Of a stretch of DNA of 64,000 nt, positions 1 through 10,567 are shown one piece after another (the first letter of the stretch is position 1; each line of letters begins with the position of its first letter). The notes beneath the pieces were generated by a model that was not told the origin of the DNA, did no database searches, and saw nothing but the letters and a program-made list of their open reading frames with translations. The stretch comes from Mesodorylaimus sp. YZB2_4. Lineage: Eukaryota; Nematoda; Enoplea; Dorylaimida; Dorylaimidae. The stretch spans positions 62,001 through 126,000 of the forward strand of contig JASANH010000735.1 in assembly GCA_030248295.1 (NCBI GenBank), in the 5' to 3' direction. Made by a program: the position numbers and the translations under genes.

Positions 1-845
1 TGAGTGTACAACGAATTGCTGGGATTGACGAAGAGCGAGGACTCGTGGGTGTCGCGACAAGCCAAGGAATCGGTGGATATGCTTGGCAATTTCACCAAAG
101 GTTCCTCGTCCCCCTATTCCAAGTACGTGGTGGCTGTGACGTCGACGGGGAAGATTCTGGCCGATTTCGACTTCCATAACGAGGATACGCCGCCCATGGT
201 GAGGAGTAGGTTTCATAATTGTCAAGTCTGGTGGTGAATTGATGTCTTCTTTTAGAGTAATGACGATTTAATTTTAAACTGTTGTCGTAGTATTGCTGCT
301 AGCGAAGAGGAGATTATGATGAAACACGAAATCAGGAATTTGAGATGTGAGTAGCGTCGGTTGTGGCTGCAAGGTGCTCGTGTAGGCCTGGGGCGTGGGA
401 GAGAATGTGGCCTACCGAAGTCGGTGGCACAAAAACTCCGACTGGAGCATACTAGCCATGGCTGAAACATCAACCCGACGGGCTGACGTCTCCCAGCCAG
501 GGGAGAGCAGCGATTGCTCTCTCCCACTTGCCATGGCCTACCAGGCACTGGGGTCACACGTGGCTGTTTAGGCAGGTGCTGCAGAGGGGATGGTTTGTCT
601 TGGACTGTTAGACAATGCAGCATTGCATTGCAAGTTTGATCTGCTTGATGCTCCCTGCGTGCCGAGCCTACAGGAGAAGGAAAGCAGACAAGAATATTTG
701 CTTTTCAGATGAGCCGATCGCGATTCATCGAAAGATCGTATTGATCACGGACGATAAGAATTTGCGGCTGAAAGCTAAAGGGCACGAGATTCCGGTCATT
801 GGGATCGGGAAGTTTGTGGGATTGGCTCAGTTGGTAGGACGCTAG
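1..845 (+). CDS. SMG6: SMG6-like PIN nuclease, C-terminal end (partial)
   Basis: Only the last three exons are in the window: 1(or earlier)-198, 256-346 and 709-845, phases 0 and 1, ending in TAG. The joined protein reads as the C-terminal PIN domain of SMG6/EST1A, the endonuclease of nonsense-mediated mRNA decay. Two conserved acidic signatures are visible: SNDDLILNCC in the second exon and VLITDDKNLRLKA in the third, matching NDDLIL and TDDRNLRVKA of animal SMG6, whose aspartates bind the catalytic metal. The order and spacing of the blocks also fit. The 362 bp intron before the last exon carries a family A repeat. Other PIN proteins share the TDDRN motif, so the name rests on all three blocks together. 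The N-terminal part lies left of the window. Confidence 0.8.
420..555 (+). mobile_element. Family A dispersed repeat (intron of SMG6-like gene)
   Basis: This is a copy of the commonest short repeat in the window. It carries the phrase GCTGAAACATCAACCCGACG followed by a GTTGACGTCTCCCAGCC-like block and a CTCTCCCACT..CCATGG block. Both halves can fold on themselves. Other copies lie in WDR12, PWP1, CISD3 and TGF-beta introns and near 60 kb, in both orientations. No coding capacity is seen. Confidence 0.7.
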
Positions 846-1078
846 TGGAGTTGTATTAGTCTTTGGTGACACGATGTATGGATATTTGTAATACGGGATA
901 CGAGTGCAGGTATTGCATGAGTTCTGTGCAGTGCTCGCTGTAATAACTGTGTAGCCTTGGCCGAGTAAAGTCCTCGCATATGACCCATCCCTGAGTGAAC
1001 ACTGGTTCCATTGCCGAATTCTGTGATTGGCTTGCTGGTTGGTGTGACTGAGTCAGGATTCAGTTTCAGGTTGCGGGG

Positions 1079-4000
1079 ATGACAAGTTATTTGCAAGTCA
1101 AGTTCACGGCCAGTGTGTCAGGGTAAGTGGTTAGTGTGGGAGATCAGGTGGTTTATTGGGGTGTGTTTCAGGGTGGAGTTGACGGATGCACCATTTTCGG
1201 TTCCAGATTCGTCCAAGAGAGAAGACTTGAACCAGTTGGTGAACAGTTTGATATGTGGTGAGTGGTGGGAGGGGACAGCCATCCAAGTTGGAGAAGCACT
1301 GATGGGCTGAGTCCTTATTGCTGGAGGAAGTAATCTGGTTTGGATAACCCAGGGTCATGTCATGCTTAACGTTAGCCAAGAACAGTACAACGCACGCGGG
1401 GGCTTAGGAACACAAAAGTTGACATAATTTTTTACCCAGGCGGGAGTCACACTCCCGCCTCTAGCGTGAGAGGCAGACGCCTTAACCCAGTGGGCCACTA
1501 CCAGGATCTCCTTGTTTGGATCCGCTGTGTGGCTTACTGCGGCCCCCAGCCAATCGTAGGGTAGTCAGTCGAGTTTTCCGACCTGTTTTGTGGCTGAAAC
1601 ATCACCTTGACGGGTGACCTCTCTGGAGCTGGAGGCAGGTCTGCTAGTCGTTGGTGCCGGAATCGGCTGTCCATTTGGTCTAGGAGGCGTGGCTCCTGCA
1701 ACAAACTGAATGGCCCTACATTGTAAAAGGTACCTTGGGGAGCGGGTGGTCTTGAAAACACTCCAGGCAGGTCTCCTAGTCGTAGGAGCCAGAGATATCA
1801 TCCCGACGGGTCTCAGCCTCGCCTGAGGGAGCGTATCGAGCGGACAACGAAGGCAGGCCAATACAGTGGTTCGTGTATGAGGCGGTGAGTCAAGGCAACC
1901 ACAATCGTTTTACCGAGGCGGGAGTCGAACCCTCCCTTGCAAGTGACCGCCAGACCGCGACCTCAGTGAAATGATTTTCAATCGTGTTTCTTAGCCCTCG
2001 TGTGCTTGACTATGGATAAAGTATGACACGATGACCGCATACACTACGTTCCCCACGGGCCAGACATTCCAGTCCAGTGTTTAGGGGTCCATCCAGTCGC
2101 CCGATGTAGGCCACTCTGTTCCACCGGGACGCCTCTTGCAACTCCTCATCCCATCTCGGTCGTTCGACCAAGAGGTTCGATTCGAGCTGCATGACTGCCA
2201 GACTGGCCTTGAGTGGGCGCATGTACTCGCCTGCATTGCACTGGTTTCAGAAACGAATAGCGAATGGGAAGAGAAATCTTTCAATTTTTTGGTCCAGCAA
2301 GCGCTACTTCGAGGCACATTGAAAGAGTGCGTGCTGGAGAATGGACTGTCGACGGTAAGTGGTTAATATTTGGGGGTCCTCGAAGGAGTGAAGTTGGAAT
2401 TTACTTTGGCTTGGACACACCGAGGCTAGCCCAGCATCGATTGATCCAGCCGATCCGCTTCGGAAAAAAAAGATTGATAGGGATGACATATTTGGCACTG
2501 CGGCCTCACCAAACTCCTGTTTTCTGGCTGTGTAATAGGCATGGGCTATTCTCCTGCCTATTAGTGCACTGGTTCAGGGAATTGGTCCGCCTCTCCCAAG
2601 TCAGGACGCCAATATAGCAGGCCTCGGCGGGTGACAAAATCTACTGGAGCAGGTAAGTCTAGGGACTACACCTGCGGCTGAAACATCAGCCCGAGGGGTT
2701 GACGTCTCCCAGCCAGGGGAGATCGATTTCTCCCACTCGCCATGGCAGCCAGGCACGAGGGTTACAGCCGTCATTCTCTGTCAGACCACTCCAAAGGACA
2801 CATGAGAGCTGACCAGCGTCTGAAGCGGATCGGTCCCAGCATCGACCGATGAAGGCTGGATCAGTGTATGCTGGCACCAAGAGCAATACTGCATGCTGTA
2901 CATGCCAAAGCACAGGACAAAAAGAATGCACTTGAGGAAAGTGCAGATGGATATGAGTGACACTCGAGCATGCACCGATGATGGGTGGATCAGTGGATGC
3001 TGACAACATCAGTACGGGTTCCCACCAGCCTGATACCATGAATTCAAAGGAGGTTTTAGAGGATTTAGAGTAAAAGTCTTCTGACCATATGATATATGCA
3101 GAGGTGTATGATGTGCCATATGCAAAGCCCAGGAGACACAAAGAATGCACTTGAGGAAAGTCCAGACGGATATGAGTGAAGAATGGGTTTGGTGGGTGGA
3201 TCTGCAACTGTGACAAGGCATCTGCAACTGTGACAAGGCATCTGCAACTGTGACAAGGCATCTGCAACTGTGACAAGGCATCTGCAACTGTGACAAGGCA
3301 TCTGCAACTGTGACAAGGCATCTGCAACTGTGACAAGGCATCTGCAACTGTGACAAGGCATCTGCAACTGTGACAAGGCATCTGATTTTCGTTGTATTGC
3401 AGGAAAATGTGTTGGAAATCGAATGCATACTTTGCGACGTGCCTCAGCCGCAAGCTGATCTCCCTCACGACGATTGGGTCGGGGCTATCAGGGCGTACGA
3501 AGACTGGTAAGTGCATCTGGCTTGGAACCTCCTTGCAATTTGTTCATGTTCATGTTTTACCACATCACCAAGCACTTAACAGCGCACTCGAGGGTGAAGG
3601 GACACATTTAGCACGAAATCGTGGCATTTTAGTTTTATGGCTGGTTGTTACGATGGCAGTGTCCACTTGTGGTCGACAGGAGGAGAGCGTCTGCTCAAGG
3701 TGCAGGCGCACACGAGTGCGGTCAAGTGTTTGGCACGTGTACGGCTAGAAGGTGAGTTGGGGCAGTGCAATGACTGTCAGTCATCCACGTTAGGTGCGGG
3801 ATCGATGGCGAGAGGGGCCGGATGACTGGTGGGGTACTACTGTAGGCATAGGCAGAGGCTAAGTTTTTTCATCACGTTTTAATTCTTGGTGCAGAAGTGT
3901 ACTCTCCTCAGAGGCCTCAGTCTCGTGGAAAAACCAGCGAGGGTAGAGGTTCACAAAGGAGTGGCTATCAGTAAGCTGGTTTCCCAGTTTGCAGACGAGA

Positions 4001-6598
4001 CGCACATGAATCGGGCAATGTGTATGTGTCTTCTGCTGCCCGATTCATCATGTGGGGCTGCTTCGCATGACGAAAGTCCATGCGGCCTGCTTCCATTCCA
4101 TTGCTGCGAGTGGGGCTGACTTATTGTACGATTTTCAGTCAGGAAAGCATGGAAATGTACTGAAACTAGCGGGAAACATTACAAAATAAGTTAGGACTGT
4201 TAGCAGAAACCTCGTACCTCGACCAGAGTTGGCATCGGCCAAAAGCTATTCGCAGTCATAGACGGGTGATCAGTGCCGCGGGGCCTAAAACTGAAACACC
4301 GAATCAACGGGTTTCCCCAGCCAGTCTTCGAGAAATCCAGTGGCAGAGCAGTTCTATTGATGAGTTCTCTCTTCAGGCTCGTCGAATTTGAGACGTTTCG
4401 CCAGTGGTTCTCAGGACCAGACGATTGCCGTGTGGGAATACGATGCATCGGCTCGAAGGCTCGAATGCGTGCAAATCGGCAAGGGTCACGAACGCAGTGT
4501 CGAGTGCTTGTGCGCTAATTCGGACGGGACACGTTTGGCCAGCGGCGCCTTCGATGGCTATTTGAAAATATGGAATATTGGTGCGTTTGGTGGAGGGTGT
4601 CAGTCAGAAGAGGTGGAAGTGGAAGTACCCGCCCTCTAAGCTTTAGCGGCTCACTGAACAAATGGCGGCCGCGGTTGTGCAGCTGCTCGGCAGTATTGCT
4701 GGGTAGCAGCGAGTGGCTGGACTCGTCCCGGGTTCGATCCCCATGTTCATGTTCATGTTTTACCACATCACCAAACGCTTATGCGCACTCGAGGGTGAAG
4801 GGACACATTTTACACGAAATGATTTACCGGCCCGCGAGTCGAACACTCGCCCTTAACTGCGCACCTGGCGTGAGAGGCAGACGCCTAACTCACCAGGCCA
4901 CGAGGCCGGTCCCCGGTCCCCGATGATGGAGGTCGGTTTGCGAACCATTAACCCTCGCTGACCTTGCCAACCAGGCCGTTGGTGACTCACCCGGTACCCG
5001 AGAGGTGCTCCGAGTGGGGGCGGAAGCCAAGGCTGTCGGGCACTGGCAGGGTTCACAGCCCGCCCGCCATTGTCCGAGGAAGTCCAGGATGCTCTCGCGT
5101 GGAGGCGCTCCTAGGGGAGACACGCAGAGGGACGAGCTATGTATGCTGGTCCCCGCACAGAAGTGCTTATGATACGGTCCCCCACACGTTGCAGGAAAAA
5201 TGGGTTTAGGCCCAAAAGCAGTGGCACCGAGGGCATTTAGCAGGAGAGGGGGCTTCCTACCTACCCCATAGGAAGACGATCATGGGGGCTCTTCTGCATC
5301 AAACTGTCCAGTCGCCGAATCTGGGTCTTCTTCCAAGGAAGCTCTGTTCGACGCGTTGACGATTCCCACTTTGCCCTGTCAACAGACGGCCGCCTCATCT
5401 CGAGTTCTGATTGGCTCCTAGCATGTTAGCCACGCCTCTCGCCATGTCATGCATCGCTTTGGGGTGTTTTCTGGCCACTCCAAAGGGGCCGAGTACTATT
5501 TTATGCCTTTCCAAGCTAGAATTAATTTAGTCAGTCTATCAAGCTCTACTGTAAGGCTGAACGCATATCGTATAGCACATCAGGGTGTTCTGTGCTGTTT
5601 CCTGTGACTTGATTTCTCAGTAGGAATCGGGAAGGATTAATGGACAGACTGGTTGTTTGCAGCTGACGAAGACACGGCGACAACGGCACCATCGCGAGAA
5701 CAGAAGAAAATGAAGACGGAGAACAGTCGACTGGTGACCAAGGTATGTCCGTTTGGTGTCCCCAATTATGCGCAGCAACCACGACCATTGGCAGGTGCCC
5801 ATGGTCACCTTGTCCGGCCACAGGGAAGCCATTCTCGGCGCGTGTTGGACGGACGCGGCCGAAGTGATGACGGCCAGTTTCGATCGATCGATAATCGTGT
5901 GGGATTTGGAATTGGCTGGTCAGAAGAACACGTTGAGTGGGGCCAAGGCATTTCTGGCCCTGGCTTATTCGCCCTTGAATCGCATGCTCATCAGTGGATC
6001 GTCCGATCGACATGTTCGACTGTGGGATCCGCGTAGCAAGGGTAAGCTGCCCGTCGGCTGTGGTTTCAGATTCAGCATCGACCCAAAGTGTGGATCGGAT
6101 TTTTGAATTCCCGCCAAAATATCCTTGAACCCCTGCCCTTGTGACTGCGGGTGTCCTGAATCGATGGGCCTTTATCAATGAGAGGAACCCTTGGGTCGAC
6201 TCGGCTAAGTGGCCTCACACCCGGGTCGATCGATGCTGGTTTCAGACAAGTGTTTTGTTGTTTTAGAAGGGAATCTGGTGAAGGCCACTTTCTCCTCGCA
6301 CAATGGCTGGGTGGTGGGCGTGGATTGGAGTAAGACCAATGAGCACACTTTCGTATCAGCCTCCTACGATAACCTTATGAAAATGTGGGATACCCGAAGG
6401 TAAGCTCGGACTGGTCGCCGATGCCTTCCCTCATTTGCCTTTTTTAGTCCCAAAGCACCACTCTACGATTTGACTGGCCACGAAGATCGATTGCTGTGCT
6501 GCGATTGGTCAGTTCAATCTTACGTGCTCAGTGGAGGGGTCGATAATAGCGTTAAGGTATTCAGAACGAACCAGTCCATTAATGCAAATGAGGCGTAA
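1079..6598 (+). CDS. WDR12: WDR12, PeBoW ribosome-biogenesis WD40 protein
   Basis: Ten exons: 1079-1122, 1172-1257, 2251-2354, 3403-3506, 3633-3751, 4377-4580, 5663-5742, 5795-6041, 6267-6399, 6448-6598. All phases join and give 423 residues, the length of human WDR12. WDR12 (yeast Ytm1) pairs with PES1 and BOP1 in the PeBoW complex and is needed for 60S subunit maturation in the nucleolus. Visible features: the N-terminal ubiquitin-like NLE domain ([20 protein letters not shown] near residue 16), then WD repeats with clear GH...D...WD signatures, such as [14 protein letters not shown] and [15 protein letters not shown] charged linker sits mid-protein, as in the family. The start is the first ATG in frame, just downstream of a TTTCAG. 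AATAAA at 6611 follows the stop. Introns 2, 3 and 6 are swollen by repeats. Confidence 0.97.
1436..1503 (-). mobile_element. tRNA-derived SINE head
   Basis: Read on the minus strand, this has an A-box-like stretch (GGCCCACTGGGTTAAGGCGT) and the family's B-box region, here mutated. The same head recurs at 4828, 13340, 16225, 31255 and 35205. It lies in WDR12 intron 2 and is followed by a family A-like body up to about 1860. Confidence 0.7.
1905..2032. mobile_element. tRNA-SINE fragment with tail
   Basis: The stretch starts with a reverse B box (GGGAGTCGAACCCTCCC) and continues into the SINE tail (ATGATTTTCAATCGTGTTTC, then TTAGCCCTCG and GACTATGGATAA). Head and tail look to come from two rearranged copies. 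It lies in WDR12 intron 2. Confidence 0.5.
2672..2765 (+). mobile_element. Family A dispersed repeat (WDR12 intron 3)
   Basis: GGCTGAAACATCAGCCCGAG is followed by GTTGACGTCTCCCAGCCAGG and the CTCCCACTCGCCATGG block. This is one of the cleanest copies. The following 400 bp hold a diverged direct duplication, at about 2890-2970 and 3118-3180, sharing AAAGAATGCACTTGAGGAAA. Confidence 0.7.
3201..3380. repeat. Perfect 9 x 20 bp tandem array
   Basis: The unit TCTGCAACTGTGACAAGGCA is repeated nine times with no mismatch, then TCTG of a tenth begins. The array ends 22 bp before WDR12 exon 4 at 3403. Because 20 is not a multiple of 3, all frames run through a 60 bp cycle and give a long false ORF on the minus strand. 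The identity of all copies points to recent expansion or continuing homogenisation. Confidence 0.97.
4828..4903 (-). mobile_element. tRNA-derived SINE head
   Basis: The minus strand shows an A box (TGGCCTGGTGA), the shared GGCGTCTGCCTCTCACGCC arm and a B-box-like GTGTTCGACTCGC. It lies in WDR12 intron 6 (4581-5662). The rest of that 1.08 kb intron holds family D repeat sequence, which is similar to parts of 19200-19420 and 48940-49500. Confidence 0.7.
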
Positions 6599-6953
6599 TC
6601 GTTTTGAAGAAATAAAAACATGATTTTGGGAGAAAAACTTGTCAACATTTAAATTTTACTCACTACCCCCCACCCATATTTTGAAAATCAATAACAGTCG
6701 CCTTTTCTTAGCACCGCCTGTAACACCGTAATCAAAACGTGCATATGGCCATACAAGGAAGCATTACCACCTCAGCCGGCAAAGAGACTTAGCGAGGCGA
6801 CTGAATTAAGGCAGAATATTTGCATAAGGCGCCTGCGTTGCGCAGACTGAAAAACAAAAAAAGAAACCAAAAGATTTTAAGCAAAAAGTGAAAAGATCCT
6901 TGACCTCCAAAACGAAAACCTTTCGTGCCAATCGTTTCTTTAAAGCTTGTAAT

Positions 6954-7233
6954 TTATGCGTCCATACATTTTTCGTTCAAATCCGGCCATTTGGCGCGAC
7001 ATTTTGGACATTCGGCGAGATCCATCAAATTGATTAATTTGGGATGAGACGGACATAAGCGACGAACGCGGCAAGCTGAAACCGAGATTGATTAAGCCTC
7101 TTGTAAGAAGTGGGTGGGCAAGTAGAAGCTTACCGTTGGCAACGTATCCACATTTTTGGCATATCACCTTGGCCTTAGGTCTGGCACAAACGCATTGATT
7201 TCCCGCCGGAGCGATATTTTCCGCTGCTAACAT
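6954..7233 (-). CDS. Small Cys-rich, probably zinc-binding protein
   Basis: Two exons on the minus strand, 7233-7134 and 7075-6954, joined in phase 1, give 73 residues ending MDA-stop. I do not recognise a named gene. The protein has paired cysteines: CVC near residue 14, CQKC about ten residues later, a lone Cys before PSHPK, then CPKC and a late Cys. This spacing suggests one or two zinc-binding knuckles. The segment CARPKAKVICQKCGYVANG looks like a conserved core. The ATG at 7233 is the first in the open frame; a 3' splice site (TTTTTTTAG) at about 7280 suggests a further 5' exon, so the N-terminus may be longer. It faces LKB1 across about 1 kb and its 3' end nearly meets that of WDR12. 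Function is not assigned. Confidence 0.65.
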
Positions 7234-8217
7234 GTTTCTTTGCGATGTAAATAAACGGTTGACTTTTAAATCTTGATCTAAAAAAACCAAACGACTTTTT
7301 TAATAGGAAACCAGTGTTTTTAGATAACCGATCATAACATGGTAGGACTAAGGAACGATAATGGAACTAGAACTGAACTTGTTTATTCAGCTGCAGTGTG
7401 CCACGCACGATCAAAACAACCCGCGAATAATGCATTCGTGTGAAAACTGCGTCACCTATTTCCGTAGATAGGAACTACGCGTTCAATAATGCCCCGATTT
7501 TATCCTATTCTCGTTGTTACAAGACGCCAGCCTAGAACCAACTGTCGCGCTGAGCCGCCCCTCCTTGATTGAATCGCGCAATAAATCATCGAGCCGAGGC
7601 CGACATATGTTCTCCTCCCGACCATCTAACCCTCCCGCACTACAAAACTGGTTTCGTACATAATAGGCCGTGTCAGATATGATAAACATAAATTACCGTA
7701 AAAGGAAAAGTAATCAGCACCATTTTTAAAATCTTACCTTTTTGACAGGACTGGAATTCTTTTTTTTCAAAATGCATCAAAAGCACCAAAGAAATTTTTA
7801 CAGGTCGCTTTTCGAAGACTTCGTTTCGTTCGCTCTTTGTTTTGTTTTCGTTGCTGCGCAATCAATCAATCAACTCCGCGGGTGGTCTGCGCGCACAGGC
7901 GTACTGTCGATTTTGGCGACTGCTTATGACAATATGGCCCGACCACGATAGCGCGCCAGGAGAGCTGGATGGGTTTGGTTTCGAAAACAATTTTTCGTTT
8001 CGGCCTGTCACGTAGGCCAAATGTGAAGAAAGTTATTGGGGATAGCTGTAGCCATATTATCGGGTTTGCTATTCATAGTTATACTAGTGCAACGCCCGAA
8101 AAAAATCGATTAGAGTAAATTATTTAAATTTTACTAAAATTTTTTTTTGTTGCATTTTTGGACTTTTGTAGGTGTAAATCGCAAAACATTTAAAACGGTA
8201 GCGAAGAAAGTGATCAA
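7234..8217. other. Intergenic region between the Cys-rich gene and LKB1
   Basis: This 984 bp stretch separates two divergently transcribed genes and must hold both promoters. A 68-codon minus-strand frame at 7483-7689 starts with ATG and could be an upstream exon of the Cys-rich gene, but I see no convincing donor that joins it. An AT-rich run and a TTTTGTAG at about 8169 lie just before the LKB1 start. No repeat family was recognised here. Confidence 0.5.
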
Positions 8218-10041
8218 ATGGCCGTCGAACGGGATGTTGCCTGGAGTGAGGAATGTGAGAGCGGTAATGATAACTTGGCTGGCGACGGAGAGACGAAACC
8301 CCCGGCGGTTATCAAATTCGTTCGACATAGTACGACGGATAGTGGATCTTCTGTTACGGCCTTGCAAGTCATTGGCGGATCGTCGTTTAAAGACGATACG
8401 GACGAAGAAAGTAGAGTTGATCCGGAACCGGTTTCAAACATTCGTTCAGACGTGCCATCATCCGCTGGCGAATCGTTCATTGATCACAAAAAATTTTTGT
8501 TGGACGATGATGATACGGATCATTGGAGAAGAATTTTGACGGAAGAAACTTTGGAACCTGAATTAGAACATGAACAACCGGTTTCTTATTTACAAAAACC
8601 AACGGGCGATGGTCATTATCGAAACGGTGGTGGTATGGGAGGAATGCACATGAAAATGCTCGGACACAATCGTCAGCAACACCACGGCCAGTCTGGTCTA
8701 TCACCCGATTTTGAGGAAGGTGTAAATTATTTAGCTGGTCAACTTCAATTCCCTCGCGTCGATTCGGATCAGATTTTGTACCAAGTTGCCAGAAAACAAC
8801 CCAAGGTTATTGGAGGAAAATATTTGATTGGCGATATATTAGGCGAAGGATCTTACGGAAAAGTAAAAGAGGCCATCGATTGCGATACATTATGTCGAAG
8901 AGCTGTTAAAATATTAAAACAACGTCGACTTAGAAAAATTCCAAATGGCGAGCAAGATGTGCAACGTGAAATTAGATTATTACATCGATTGCATCATAAA
9001 AATGTCATTCAATTATTCGATGTGGTTTATAATCAAGAAAAACAAAAAATGTATTTATTTTTGGAATATTGCGTTGGTAGCCTTCAAGAAATGCTCGATT
9101 CGGCACCCGAAAAACGATTCCCAATTTGGCAAGCCCATCGATATTTTGTGCAACTAGTCGACGGATTAGAATATCTTCACAGTCAAAATATCGTTCACAA
9201 GGATATTAAACCGGGTAATTTATTGCTCGTCATGGACGAAACTTTGAAAATTATCGATTTGGGTGTAGCGGAAGAATTGGATCGATATCAAACCGACGAT
9301 ACATCTTACGTTGGTCGAGGTACGCCGAAATTTCAACCACCCGAAATTGCAATTGGTCAATCGCAGTTCTCCGGCTTCGCTGTCGATATTTGGTCATCCG
9401 GTGTTACGCTCTATAATTTCGTCAGTGGTCAATATCCGTTCGAAGGCGAGAATGTATACAAATTGTACGATAATATTAGCAAAAAAGATGTGGTTATGCC
9501 GCAAGATATCGATTCATGTTTGGAAGATTTATTACGAGGTATGCTGGAAAAAACACCGTCGCAACGTACGACACTATTGGGTATTCGATCGCACGCTTGG
9601 TTTATTCGAAAACATCCATTGACATTGGATCGAGTACCGATACCGGCTTATAAAGGCGATCCTATGCGACATATGACCATTTATGGATATTTGGAAATTG
9701 TCTACGGCGGCCCGCAATCGCAGAATAGTAGTTTGAATCATTCGTCGGAAGCTGTAATCAGTGAACGAGAATTGAAAAGAAGAAGAGAATTCATGCAACA
9801 ACAAAACGACAATACGATTCACGCCAGTGAACCCGATTGTTCAATGATGGCTAGAGCAACGATCGAAAGCGGAAATAGTAATCGAGGACGTAGTTTTTTT
9901 TCGTCGATGCGTCGAGCTCATCAAGTCCTTCAGCAAGCGCCTCCTTTAAATAAAGCGGTGAGAAAATCTTCCAGCGAACCGCATACGAATCGTTTAAATA
10001 CAAAATTAAAACAAAGAATTAATGTTTGCAAAGTTCAATAA
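8218..10041 (+). CDS. STK11: LKB1/STK11 serine-threonine kinase, intronless
   Basis: A single 607-codon frame. LKB1 is the master kinase that, with STRAD and MO25, phosphorylates AMPK and its relatives, controlling energy balance and polarity. The kinase domain spans about residues 201-463: glycine loop GEGSYGKV (209-216), catalytic Lys231 in [11 protein letters not shown] at 327-329 (LKB1 has HKD, not HRD), DLG instead of DFG at 347-349, and [13 protein letters not shown] at 368-380. DLG and FQPPEI are LKB1 hallmarks. The C-terminus ends CKVQ, a CAAX-type prenylation site like the CKQQ of human LKB1. The N-terminus is about 150 residues longer than in vertebrates and acidic. Unlike every other complete gene here it has no intron, and it is richer in A+T. 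AATAAA at 10065 follows the stop. Confidence 0.97.
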   Translation: MAVERDVAWSEECESGNDNLAGDGETKPPAVIKFVRHSTTDSGSSVTALQVIGGSSFKDDTDEESRVDPEPVSNIRSDVPSSAGESFIDHKKFLLDDDDTDHWRRILTEETLEPELEHEQPVSYLQKPTGDGHYRNGGGMGGMHMKMLGHNRQQHHGQSGLSPDFEEGVNYLAGQLQFPRVDSDQILYQVARKQPKVIGGKYLIGDILGEGSYGKVKEAIDCDTLCRRAVKILKQRRLRKIPNGEQDVQREIRLLHRLHHKNVIQLFDVVYNQEKQKMYLFLEYCVGSLQEMLDSAPEKRFPIWQAHRYFVQLVDGLEYLHSQNIVHKDIKPGNLLLVMDETLKIIDLGVAEELDRYQTDDTSYVGRGTPKFQPPEIAIGQSQFSGFAVDIWSSGVTLYNFVSGQYPFEGENVYKLYDNISKKDVVMPQDIDSCLEDLLRGMLEKTPSQRTTLLGIRSHAWFIRKHPLTLDRVPIPAYKGDPMRHMTIYGYLEIVYGGPQSQNSSLNHSSEAVISERELKRRREFMQQQNDNTIHASEPDCSMMARATIESGNSNRGRSFFSSMRRAHQVLQQAPPLNKAVRKSSSEPHTNRLNTKLKQRINVCKVQ

Positions 10042-10567
10042 GAATGAATTTCTTCCTTTTCACAAATAAATTGTCCAATTTAAGAGTATTTCAGATGAAT
10101 TAGTTTTTTTCTAATTAACGGGTGCGTAGTAGGTTTTTTTTCGCTGAAGTTGTATATACTCATCTCATTTTCCATTTCCCGCGGCCGCAAAATTTATTTG
10201 TGCAAATCGTGTCATAGTGGTGCTCGTGTGAAATTTTTCTAACTTACAATGCGTACAATAATTAGTTGAGCGCTTTTTAAAATATTTTCTTGAGCTTGTC
10301 CCTAAATAGGCCTATAATTTAATTGTAATAACTTTTATACGCTCTGCCAATAGCTTAAGTCGCGACCGTGTACAGAAATCAATAGAATCACTCAAAATTT
10401 CTGATAACATGACAAAAAAATGCGCCCTGGACAAAAGAAATTCAACAATAAAAATGTCTATGAAATCTCATTCAAGGCCCTATGATAGTGAGCAAAAACA
10501 GGCACACAAATCATTAAAATATGTCAAAAAACTGAGTTCGACTCCCCCTCGGACTGGACCCCAGCAC
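10042..10567. other. Convergent 3' region of LKB1 and PPAT
   Basis: This holds the AATAAA at 10065-10070 for LKB1 and the PPAT 3' UTR on the other strand. It is AT-rich. I see no gene or repeat family in it. Confidence 0.6.

Noticed and set aside
3201..3380. CRISPR array
   Set aside because: It is a 20 bp direct tandem with no spacers, inside an intron of an animal gene.
2686..3516. 276-codon minus-strand ORF with repeated [20 protein letters not shown]
   Set aside because: It is the read-through of the 20 bp array (60 bp frame cycle) and covers WDR12 exon 4 on the other strand. There is no splice logic or family match.
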